In this document: positions 1 through 7,801 of the stretch, piece after piece | Layout of the letters: each line of letters begins with the position of its first letter | How positions within the stretch are numbered: position 1 is the first letter of the stretch | DNA from: Deltaproteobacteria bacterium | Lineage (GTDB): Bacteria; Desulfobacterota; Syntrophobacteria; BM002 | Direction: 5' to 3' | Assembly (NCBI GenBank): GCA_022340515.1 | Contig: JAJDNT010000039.1 | Coordinates: 1 to 36,676, forward strand | Length of the DNA stretch: 36,676 nt | Notes under the pieces: generated by a model | Told to the model about the DNA's origin: nothing | What the model saw: only the letters and a program-made list of their open reading frames with translations | Database searches by the model: none | Made by a program: the position numbers and the translations under genes

Positions 1-75
1 GCTGATAAAAAATTTTGCTTATCTCGCCTCGTTCATAACCTGCCCTCAAAGACACGAAAGGTTGCGCTGACAAAC

Positions 76-1605
76 ATGGCTCTCCGATCTCTAATAATTG
101 TCATCCTAGTCGGCTTGTTTCTCTCGTTTACCAGAGCCACCGTTTCTAACACGGCCGCCATGGAGGGTAATACCATGCCGTTGGAAAAAATCCGTGAGTC
201 GGTGATTGCCGGGTCGTGGTATCCGGGAAATGCTTCTCGTTTGCAGCAAGAGATCCAAGATTATCTGAGTCAGGCTTCGGTGGCCGATTTCAAAGGAGAA
301 CTCATTGCACTCATCTCACCCCATGCTGGTTATCGCTATTCTGGACAGGTTGCCGCCTATGCCTACAAGATCCTGGAAACACACAAATGCGACACCGTAG
401 TGGTAATTGCTCCGAGCCATAGGGCCTATTTTAGAGGGGTATCGGTGTATGACCAAGGGGGCTACCGCACGCCACTTGGAGTGGTGCCCCTAGATAAAGA
501 GTTTGTGGCAGAACTCAAGCAACGAGAAAGTCGAATTAGCTATGTTGCCGAGGCCCACAGCCAGGAGCATTCCCTTGAAATCCAGCTTCCCTTTATTCAA
601 GTTGTCATGCCTGAAGGCAAACTTGTCCCTCTTATCATGGGGGATCAGAGTTTTGACACCTGTAAGTGGTTGGCCCAAGCGCTGGCGCACTGCATCAGGG
701 GTAAGTCGGTAGTAGTAGTAGCAAGTTCCGATCTGTCCCATTTCCACCCCTATAACGAGGCAAAGAGACTGGATCAGGTGGTGCTCGACAGGGTAAATGC
801 ATTTGACCCGCAGGGATTGAGCAATGACCTGGCGGGGGGCAAATGTGAGGCCTGCGGCGGCGGTCCTATGATTACTGCCATGTTACTTGCCCGTGAGTTA
901 GGAGCAAATAAAAGCCGCGTTTTGCACTACGCCAACTCTGGTGACGTTACTGGCGATCACAGCGGGGTAGTTGGCTATATGGCCGCTGCCTTATGGGCGA
1001 ATCCAAAGAAAGCTGGAGGGCAGAAGGAAGTGGGTCAACGGCTTGGTGTGGACCTGGGTCTCACCTCAGAGGAGAAAGCGCAACTGCTGCAGATTGCTCG
1101 AGAGGTTGTGGAGGCCCACTGCCGTGGGGATAGATCTCCCAAACTTAAGGTTGAGTCTCACAGCTTGAATGAACCAAGGGGTGCATTTGTGACCCTCCAC
1201 AAGGGTGGAAAACTCAGGGGGTGCATAGGTCACATTCGGGCCCAAAAACCTTTGATTGAGACAATTGTGGAGATGGCAGAAGCAGCTGCTTTCCAAGATC
1301 CCCGTTTCCCTCCTGTAACTTCGCAGGAGTTAAGCCAGTTAGAATATGAAATTTCTGTTCTCACCCCCCTTAGAAGAATCAAAGATGTGGAAGAAATACA
1401 AATTGGTATACACGGGATTTACATGAAAAGAGGTGGTTCAAGCGGGCTGCTACTGCCTCAAGTAGCAACTGAATGGGGTTGGGACCGGACCACCTTTTTG
1501 GAGCACACCTGCACCAAGGCTGGGTTGCCGGAGGACGCCTGGAAGGACAAGAAAACAGAGATTTATATCTTCTCTGCTGATGTATTTTCACCCGGTGATC
1601 TATGA
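76..1605 (+). CDS. AmmeMemoRadiSam system protein B (Memo-like) fused to protein A (AMMECR1-like), with N-terminal signal/TM segment
   Basis: Memo-like N-terminal half (IAGSWYPGN, ISPHAGYRYSGQVAAYAY, SSDLSHFHPY) and AMMECR1 C-terminal half (GAFVTLHKGGKLRGCIGHI, AFQDPRFPPV). N-terminus MALRSLIIVILVGLFLSF is hydrophobic. Confidence 0.9.
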   Translation: MALRSLIIVILVGLFLSFTRATVSNTAAMEGNTMPLEKIRESVIAGSWYPGNASRLQQEIQDYLSQASVADFKGELIALISPHAGYRYSGQVAAYAYKILETHKCDTVVVIAPSHRAYFRGVSVYDQGGYRTPLGVVPLDKEFVAELKQRESRISYVAEAHSQEHSLEIQLPFIQVVMPEGKLVPLIMGDQSFDTCKWLAQALAHCIRGKSVVVVASSDLSHFHPYNEAKRLDQVVLDRVNAFDPQGLSNDLAGGKCEACGGGPMITAMLLARELGANKSRVLHYANSGDVTGDHSGVVGYMAAALWANPKKAGGQKEVGQRLGVDLGLTSEEKAQLLQIAREVVEAHCRGDRSPKLKVESHSLNEPRGAFVTLHKGGKLRGCIGHIRAQKPLIETIVEMAEAAAFQDPRFPPVTSQELSQLEYEISVLTPLRRIKDVEEIQIGIHGIYMKRGGSSGLLLPQVATEWGWDRTTFLEHTCTKAGLPEDAWKDKKTEIYIFSADVFSPGDL

Positions 1606-1754
1606 GCAGAGCTCAGAGGTCGGAGGACAGGCGACAGAAGACAGAAGTCGGAGATCAGAGGGCAGAAATTATTGGATACAGAATAACAAATAACATGTCA
1701 TACCGTTTTCCGTTCACCGTTTACCGCTTACGATATAATCGATTTCAACGGTTT
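1604..1754 (+). repeat. heptamer-register spacer (about 19 units, 1604-1736) ending in two 9-mers (1737-1754)
   Basis: GAGCAGA GCTCAGA GGTCGGA GGACAGG CGACAGA AGACAGA AGTCGGA GATCAGA GGGCAGA ... GAATAAC AAATAAC ATGTCAT ACCGTTT TCCGTTC ACCGTTT ACCGCTT; then AATCGATTT CAACGGTTT. Confidence 0.85.
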
Positions 1755-1761
1755 TGGGCAA

Positions 1762-2913
1762 ATGGAAGAAAACCTTAGCAGGCGAGATTTCCTCAAACAA
1801 TGCAGCCGTTGCGCCCTCCTAAGTTTGACCATGGATTCCCTTTTCTCGATGACCATGGCCTCCCATTCGCAGGCTTTGGACTTGAAGAAAGGTTACCTTG
1901 GCCGCAAGCTTTCCCCTTTTTACACTTCCCTTGAAGGTGGTAGGGTACGCTGTGAGCTTTGCCCCCATCTCTGCGAAGTGGAGGAGGGTGAAAGGGGCTA
2001 TTGTGAAGTACGGGAAAATATTGGTGGTCGTTACTATTCGTTGGTCTACGGTAACCCCTGTGCAGTCCATGTGGATCCCATAGAAAAAAAGCCCTTTTAT
2101 CATGTCCTTCCCACCAGTCGATCTTTCTCTATTGCCACCGTGGGGTGCAATTTCGATTGTAAGTTTTGTCAAAACTGGGAAATCTCACAGGCTCGGCCGG
2201 ACGACACCCACAATTACGACCTGCCACCTGAACAGGTGGTGGAGCTGGCCATACAGTACAAATGCCAATCCATCGCCTCCACCTATGTGGAGCCTACAAT
2301 TTTCACAGAATACATGATCGACATTGGTATTCTAGCTCAAAAGCGGTCCGTCTTGAAGGTTATGCATTCCAACGGATACATTAATTGGGCCCCCCTTCAG
2401 GAACTGGGTAAGTATCTGAACGCGGCCTGCATTGATCTGAAGGGCTTTACTGAGTCCTATTATCGAGATCTTACCGAGGGGTCTCTGCAGCCTGTACTGG
2501 AGACACTTAAAGGCTTAAAAAAGTTGGGTATTCACACTGAAATTGTCAATCTAGTGATTCCGGGGAAAAATGATGATATGGAACAGGTGGCTGCCATGTG
2601 CAGGTGGATCAAGAACGAACTAGGGCCAGACGTGCCACTCCACTTCAGCCGTTTTTATCCCCTTTACAAACTGAAGAGTTTGCCGCCAACCCCGGTATCT
2701 ACCTTAGAGCGGGCTCGAGACAGGGCTCTAAAAGAGGGACTTCATTTTGTCTACATTGGAAATGTACCTGGTCATCCTGGCGAACACACTGAATGTCCCC
2801 GGTGCAAAACCAGGATCATCCAGCGCTGGGGATACAAAGTCCAGGTGCTGCATCTAAAAAACGGCCGCTGTGACCACTGCGGCCAGCCCATACCAGGGAT
2901 TTGGCAACTTTAG
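1762..2913 (+). CDS. amrS: AmmeMemoRadiSam system radical SAM enzyme with twin-arginine signal-like N-terminus
   Basis: CNFDCKFCQNWEISQ (CxxxCxxC), GYCEVRENIGGRYYSLVYGNPCAVHVDPIEKKPFYHVLP; N-terminal SRRDFLK motif; directly downstream of the Memo-AMMECR1 fusion. Confidence 0.9.
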   Translation: MEENLSRRDFLKQCSRCALLSLTMDSLFSMTMASHSQALDLKKGYLGRKLSPFYTSLEGGRVRCELCPHLCEVEEGERGYCEVRENIGGRYYSLVYGNPCAVHVDPIEKKPFYHVLPTSRSFSIATVGCNFDCKFCQNWEISQARPDDTHNYDLPPEQVVELAIQYKCQSIASTYVEPTIFTEYMIDIGILAQKRSVLKVMHSNGYINWAPLQELGKYLNAACIDLKGFTESYYRDLTEGSLQPVLETLKGLKKLGIHTEIVNLVIPGKNDDMEQVAAMCRWIKNELGPDVPLHFSRFYPLYKLKSLPPTPVSTLERARDRALKEGLHFVYIGNVPGHPGEHTECPRCKTRIIQRWGYKVQVLHLKNGRCDHCGQPIPGIWQL

Positions 2914-2935
2914 TAAGCCAGCTAGTATATTCCGG

Positions 2936-3952
2936 CTAATCTACTCCTCGTAAGAATTCGTCGGCCAGGTAAGTGGCAGTGGCCAGGGAATCTGCATTGT
3001 GGACAAGATTCCATAGGGTATGACCGAAGGCATAATTTTGGGAGAAGTAAAAAGTAAATCGCTTGAGCAGAGGGAGAGTGTATTCCGGTTCCATAGAGTT
3101 TTCCAAGATTGCAATAAAACGCTTAAAGGCATCGGCTGGATCTGGATACTTGTTGTCGTAAAGATCTGGCGAGAGCGAACTGGCTATTTGGCTGAAGAGC
3201 CAAGGATTTTTGACCGCGGCGCGGCCAATCATAACTCCGTCGCACCCGGTTAGCTCGAACATTCGCTGAGCAGCTTGGGGGGAATTAACGTCACCGTTTC
3301 CGATGACAGGGATATCTAAAAGTTGTTTGATCTTTGCAATATACTTCCAGCGAGCCGGCCTCTTGAGTCTATCCTGTTTCAGTCGTGGGTGCACACAAAC
3401 AGCATCCACTCCGCTGTCCTGAAGCATAAGACAAAAATCCCGCAGCCCGTTCCAGTTCATTGTCCAACCCAAACGGATCTTAGCGGTGAGCGGCAGGTCA
3501 GTGGCTTTGCGGCTGGCTCTAACTATTGCCTCTGCCCTTTTTGGCTCTTTCATTAGGGCAATGCCGCCTCCTCTTTTGGCGATCAAAGCGCTGGTGCATC
3601 CCATGTTCAAATCAATGCCATCTGCGCCGCAGGACTCGATCTTCTCTATGGCAGCTTCTAGTTCCTCAGCGTGGGATACTAGTAACTGGTAAGCAAGGGG
3701 CCGCTCTTGAGCAGTACCTCGCAGCCAGGGTGACGACTCGGGTGACTCATTGGGAAGAGCCCGGGCGCTGAGCATCTCCGTATAGAAGAGACCGCAACCA
3801 CCGAATTCAGCCACTAATTGACGCAAAACAGTGTGGGTCAGCCCACTCATGGGAGCCAGAATTAGCGGTGGGTCCACTTTGAGATTTTTGATATATAAAG
3901 GCTTTAATTTCATTGCTTCCCTATGATATTTATCGATTATGACTTGGCGCAT
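2936..3952 (-). CDS. dus: tRNA-dihydrouridine synthase (DusB-like)
   Basis: LAPMSGLTHTVLRQL, GADGIDLNMGCTSALIAKRGGGIALMKEP, GNGDVNSPQAAQRMFELTGCDGVMIGRAAVKNPW. The start may be internal (about 3913), because the first ATG lies in an intergenic repeat word. Confidence 0.9.
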   Translation of the reverse strand: MRQVIIDKYHREAMKLKPLYIKNLKVDPPLILAPMSGLTHTVLRQLVAEFGGCGLFYTEMLSARALPNESPESSPWLRGTAQERPLAYQLLVSHAEELEAAIEKIESCGADGIDLNMGCTSALIAKRGGGIALMKEPKRAEAIVRASRKATDLPLTAKIRLGWTMNWNGLRDFCLMLQDSGVDAVCVHPRLKQDRLKRPARWKYIAKIKQLLDIPVIGNGDVNSPQAAQRMFELTGCDGVMIGRAAVKNPWLFSQIASSLSPDLYDNKYPDPADAFKRFIAILENSMEPEYTLPLLKRFTFYFSQNYAFGHTLWNLVHNADSLATATYLADEFLRGVD

Positions 3953-4004
3953 GGCGCTATGCGATGACAGTTTACGCAGTAACTAACGAAGAGTAAAGAG
4001 CGAG

Positions 4005-4838
4005 GTGTATATGTTTTGGCTTGTTTTGCTGCTGTTATTATGGGTAATGGGTGTTGCATTTACCTATGTGCTTTTCTATTACGAATCTGCCAATAGCTCC
4101 CACCTGGAGGTTCTGCGCTCAAAAGGTTCGGTACCTATTATGATTTTAAGGGGTTTCCTCTGGAGTCTATACAGCCATGTGCTCGTCCTCCTGACCACAG
4201 CAACTGCTTTACACCGCGACTACTACAGCTTGCCACCTGGCCCGGCCAAGAGAACTCCTATTATTTTTGTCCACGGGCTTTACCACAATCACACGGCCTG
4301 GTACCTCTATCTTCGCTGGTTTCGCCGCTGGGGTTGGAGCCATATGAAAGCAATTAACCTAAAGGGAAAGTTTCGATCGATACACGAGTTTGCCCGTATT
4401 CTGTCGGAGGAAGTCGAAAAAGTACTAGCTGAAACCCAGAGCGAAAAGGTGGATTTGGTCGGTCAGAGTATGGGCGGACTGGTGATCAGAGCCTATCTGG
4501 CGGAAAACTCTGGCCGGGCCAAGATCCGCAGAGTTGTCACCTTAGGAAGTCCGCACCGAGGCTCAAAACTGGCTGTTTTCGGACTTGGTCAAGGAGCAAG
4601 AGAAATGGTTCCAGGAAGCGCATTTCTGGAATCGCTGAATCAGGATGTCCAAATTCCACAAAATGGTCGTTTTTATGCTATCTACACTATTGTGGACAAT
4701 ATGGTTCTACCCAACGAATCCGCGATCCTTGCTTGGGATGGGGTGAAGAACCTGGAGACTCGAATTGTAAACCACGTAGGCTTAGCATATTGCAAACATA
4801 CGGCACGCTTAGTAAAAGAGTGCCTGGATGAGGAATAG
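4005..4838 (+). CDS. alpha/beta-hydrolase, lipase-like, N-terminal TM anchor
   Basis: PIIFVHGLYHNHTAWYLY, GQSMGG nucleophile elbow (GxSxG), N-terminal hydrophobic helix. Confidence 0.85.
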   Translation: MYMFWLVLLLLLWVMGVAFTYVLFYYESANSSHLEVLRSKGSVPIMILRGFLWSLYSHVLVLLTTATALHRDYYSLPPGPAKRTPIIFVHGLYHNHTAWYLYLRWFRRWGWSHMKAINLKGKFRSIHEFARILSEEVEKVLAETQSEKVDLVGQSMGGLVIRAYLAENSGRAKIRRVVTLGSPHRGSKLAVFGLGQGAREMVPGSAFLESLNQDVQIPQNGRFYAIYTIVDNMVLPNESAILAWDGVKNLETRIVNHVGLAYCKHTARLVKECLDEE

Positions 4839-4848
4839 GGAGCTAGAA

Positions 4849-5019
4849 ATGGATCGATTCCAGTGCGCCCAGTGCAATGAGATTTTCTACTTTGATATGC
4901 AACTAGAGGGTATGGAAGCTAAACCGGATGAGAAAGTGTCTCTTGCCTGCCCTCATTGTGAGCATCAGTGGTCCTACTATAGGCCGGAAGATATTGACAG
5001 AGAGGTTACTCTTCACTGA
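4849..5019 (+). CDS. small zinc-ribbon protein
   Basis: Two CxxC pairs (CAQC, CPHC) in a 56-aa ORF. The longer ORF from 4828 overlaps the lipase stop. Confidence 0.6.
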   Translation: MDRFQCAQCNEIFYFDMQLEGMEAKPDEKVSLACPHCEHQWSYYRPEDIDREVTLH

Positions 5020-5133
5020 CCGTAATAGGATGGACATATAGGCCTTTTGATTGGGGCAGGGTGCACAGTTGAAGGCATAAGGCGGGCCTGCAGAAAATGC
5101 CAACAGAACGGGTACCTGAGCCAACTGGTAACA

Positions 5134-5319
5134 TTAAGCAGCACGAAGACGGGTTGAAAACCAGTGTACTTTCTCTTCTTGGAACCTCACCATTGCTTTT
5201 TGAAAGGCCGCTAATTTTTCACATTCTCTCATGCACAGTTCTCGATCTTCATCCAGCCTGGGGCAGCCGCGGCAGGGACTCTCAACGGTCTTGATGATCA
5301 TTTTATCATTATAGTCCAT
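5134..5319 (-). CDS. small cysteine-containing conserved-type hypothetical protein
   Basis: Cys-rich pattern CRGCPRLDEDRELCMRECEKL. G-rich RBS-like tract sits just upstream of the internal ATG at 5319. The annotated ORF begins at 5340. Confidence 0.5.
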   Translation of the reverse strand: MDYNDKMIIKTVESPCRGCPRLDEDRELCMRECEKLAAFQKAMVRFQEEKVHWFSTRLRAA

Positions 5320-5623
5320 ATCCACCCCCCCCTCACCCAAAATGCGAGCTTGGGGTTCACAATTATTTAATCTTTTTTCATTTTAGCAAACCTATTTTTC
5401 CTGTCAATAAAAACAGGAGACCAAAAACCACCTTGGCGAAAGTTTAAGTATTCAGTATTCAGGTTTTGGCCTTTATGTTTCTTCTTCCCGACATCTGAAA
5501 ATTGACACCTAGAAAATTTCTAGCCGAAATCCAAAATGTGATGTCATGGAGGCTTGTATTGTTCGCCTAGGGCAATTTTGTTATAGTGACCCCGCTCTCA
5601 ATCGTAGTGACTTTGGGAGATTG

Positions 5624-5777
5624 CACCACCAAGGTCACGGAGAACACAAAAGAAATTTGAGATTTTAGATTGCAGATTTACTTATGTGGAAACGAGAAGA
5701 TTTTGGAATCTACCATCCAGCATCTAGAATCTGAAATTAAAGGTCATTGTATCCTTTGTGCTCTTTGTGGTTCAATC
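5624..5777. repeat. heptamer-type spacer with inverted boundary words
   Basis: CACCACC AAGGTCA CGGAGAA CACAAAA; TTTGAGA TTTTAGA TTGCAGA; ATCTACC ATCCAGC ATCTAGA ATCTGAA; closing CTTTGTGCTCTTTGTGGTT. Confidence 0.6.
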
Positions 5778-5811
5778 TTCCCCGCCGATTATTTTGACTG
5801 GAGTCAAAAAT

Positions 5812-7533
5812 ATGACAAAGTGGCAGCAAAGACTGGCCAGGAGAATTGAGGCGGCTAGGGGTGACAGGCCAGTGGATCTCCTTTTTCGTGGGGCAAAGGT
5901 GGTCAACGTTTTTATCGGCGAGTTGGTCTCAACTTCCGTTGCCGTCTTCGATGGCGTGGTTGTTGGCTTTGATGATCGGCAAGCAAAGGAGGTTGTTGAA
6001 ATCAATGATGCCATTCTCTCCCCAGGTTTTATTGATGGCCACTTTCACCTGGAAAGCACCCTCCTTTTACCAGCGGAATTTGCCAGAGCCGTACTTCCCC
6101 ATGGGACCACTACGGTTGTGGCTGATCCCCATGAGATTGCCAACGTTGCCGGTGTGGCCGGTGTCGAATTTATGCTCAAGGCAAGCGAAGAAGTCGGGCT
6201 TGAGATTTTTTATATGGCCCCTTCCTGTGTACCGGCCACTAACATGGAGACCGCCGGAGCTGAACTGACCTCTAGTGATCTTGAAATACTGGCCGAACAT
6301 CCACGGGTACTGGGCCTGGCGGAAATGATGAACTTCCCCGGGGTGATTTATGCAGACCCGGCTATTTTAGACAAACTGGAACGTTTTCGCGACAAGATAA
6401 TCGATGGACATTCTCCGGGTCTAAGCGGCGCTTCACTGGATGCCTATTTGTGTGGTGGGATTGGCTCAGATCACGAGTGTACTCGTTTCGAAGAGGCTAG
6501 GGAGAAGCTCGCCAAAGGAATGCACATTATGATACGGGAAGGCAGTCAGGCGCGAGACCTAGAAGCACTGGCTCCTCTGGTAACCCCTCAGACCAAACAC
6601 CGTTGCATGTTAGTAAGTGACGACTGCCATCCGGAAGATCTGCTCGAGCACGGACACATGAATCGAGTCCTAAAAAGGGCTATTGAGTTGTCCATGGACC
6701 CAATAAGCGCAATCCAGCTGGCGAGTCTTAATCCGGCCCGCTACTTTGGCTTGCGCACACTGGGTGCCATTGCTCCAGGGTATCAGGCGGATATCGTGGT
6801 GCTCGGATCACTGGAATCGTTAGAAGTGTCCAGAGTATACAAGAAAGGTCAACTGGTTGCCAAAGATGGCAAATGTTTACTACCACAACTTACAGCCGCG
6901 AAAGAGACTGAACTAATTTCTATGAAACTAGGGGAATTGAGGGAAGACGACCTGCGTATTCAGGTGCAAGGCTCAAGGGTGAGGGCTATTCGAGTTGTGC
7001 CCAATACCTTGATAACCGAAGAGGAGATTCTCCCCGTAGTCACGAGGCAGGGTGCGGCCGTGAGTGAGCCCGGCCGAGATTTACTGAAGATGGTTGTGAT
7101 TGAGCGACACCGGGGTAGCGGTCGTAGGGGGTTTGCTTTCATCCGTGGTCTTGGTCTCCGCCAAGGAGCACTTGCTTCAACAGTGGCTCATGATTCTCAC
7201 AATCTTATTGTAGTAGGCGCCAATGACTCGGATATGGTAATTGCGGCCAATGTCTTGAGAGAGCTGGGAGGCGGGCTAGTAGTGGTTAAGGACGGTCAAG
7301 TTGCAGCGCAACTACCCCTGCCTATAGCTGGTCTTGTCTCTAATGCTACCCTGGAACGAGTGGTGGAGTTAAAAAAGGAGGTCGACCAAGCTGCCATTGA
7401 CCTTGGGGCTACCCTGGAACAGCCGTTTATGGCCCTATCGTTTATGGCTTTACCAGTAATACCAAAACTGAAGCTGACAGATCAGGGACTTGTTGATGTT
7501 GAAAGTTTCACCCATGTACCTTTGTTCGTGTAG
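5812..7533 (+). CDS. ade: adenine deaminase
   Basis: SPGFIDGHFHLESTLL, VADPHEIANVAGVAGVEFML, VSDDCHPEDLL, C-terminal adenine-deaminase domain. The ORF-track GTG at 5758 lies inside a repeat word, so ATG 5812 is preferred. Confidence 0.93.
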   Translation: MTKWQQRLARRIEAARGDRPVDLLFRGAKVVNVFIGELVSTSVAVFDGVVVGFDDRQAKEVVEINDAILSPGFIDGHFHLESTLLLPAEFARAVLPHGTTTVVADPHEIANVAGVAGVEFMLKASEEVGLEIFYMAPSCVPATNMETAGAELTSSDLEILAEHPRVLGLAEMMNFPGVIYADPAILDKLERFRDKIIDGHSPGLSGASLDAYLCGGIGSDHECTRFEEAREKLAKGMHIMIREGSQARDLEALAPLVTPQTKHRCMLVSDDCHPEDLLEHGHMNRVLKRAIELSMDPISAIQLASLNPARYFGLRTLGAIAPGYQADIVVLGSLESLEVSRVYKKGQLVAKDGKCLLPQLTAAKETELISMKLGELREDDLRIQVQGSRVRAIRVVPNTLITEEEILPVVTRQGAAVSEPGRDLLKMVVIERHRGSGRRGFAFIRGLGLRQGALASTVAHDSHNLIVVGANDSDMVIAANVLRELGGGLVVVKDGQVAAQLPLPIAGLVSNATLERVVELKKEVDQAAIDLGATLEQPFMALSFMALPVIPKLKLTDQGLVDVESFTHVPLFV

Positions 7534-7794
7534 GCATAGGGCATGGAGCGTGGAGCACAGGGAAATACAGCAGGCAGCTCGCAGAAGTCAGAGATCAGAG
7601 GTCGGAGGACAGACGACAGAGGACAGAAGTCGGAGGCCAAAAGACAGAATTTCGAATTTCGAATTGCGCATTTCGAATTTGGGATGTGAGATGACAAATG
7701 ACAAGTACCGTTCACCGTTTACCATTTACCATTTACGTACTGAACGATTTTAACGGTTTAAACGATTTGAACGGTTTGAACGACCTGAACGATC
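7534..7794 (+). repeat. longest heptamer-register spacer (about 29 units) followed by six 9-mers (7741-7794)
   Basis: GCATAGG GCATGGA GCGTGGA GCACAGG ... GGTCGGA GGACAGA CGACAGA GGACAGA AGTCGGA ... ATTTCGA ATTTCGA ATTGCGC ATTTCGA ... ATGACAA ATGACAA GTACCGT TCACCGT TTACCAT TTACCAT; then TGAACGATT TTAACGGTT TAAACGATT TGAACGGTT TGAACGACC TGAACGATC. Confidence 0.9.
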
Positions 7795-7801
7795 GGTGAA
7801 T

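Noticed and set aside
5846-6268. 140-aa plus-strand ORF
   Set aside because: Out-of-frame within adenine deaminase.
7490-7753. 87-aa plus-strand ORF through the heptamer spacer
   Set aside because: The 7-bp register does not keep frame, the translation is repetitive, and the same words occur in all frames elsewhere.
7741-7794. Possible CRISPR or iteron-type array
   Set aside because: 9-bp units have no spacers and no cas genes are nearby. Iterons would be longer and near a replication initiator, which is absent.
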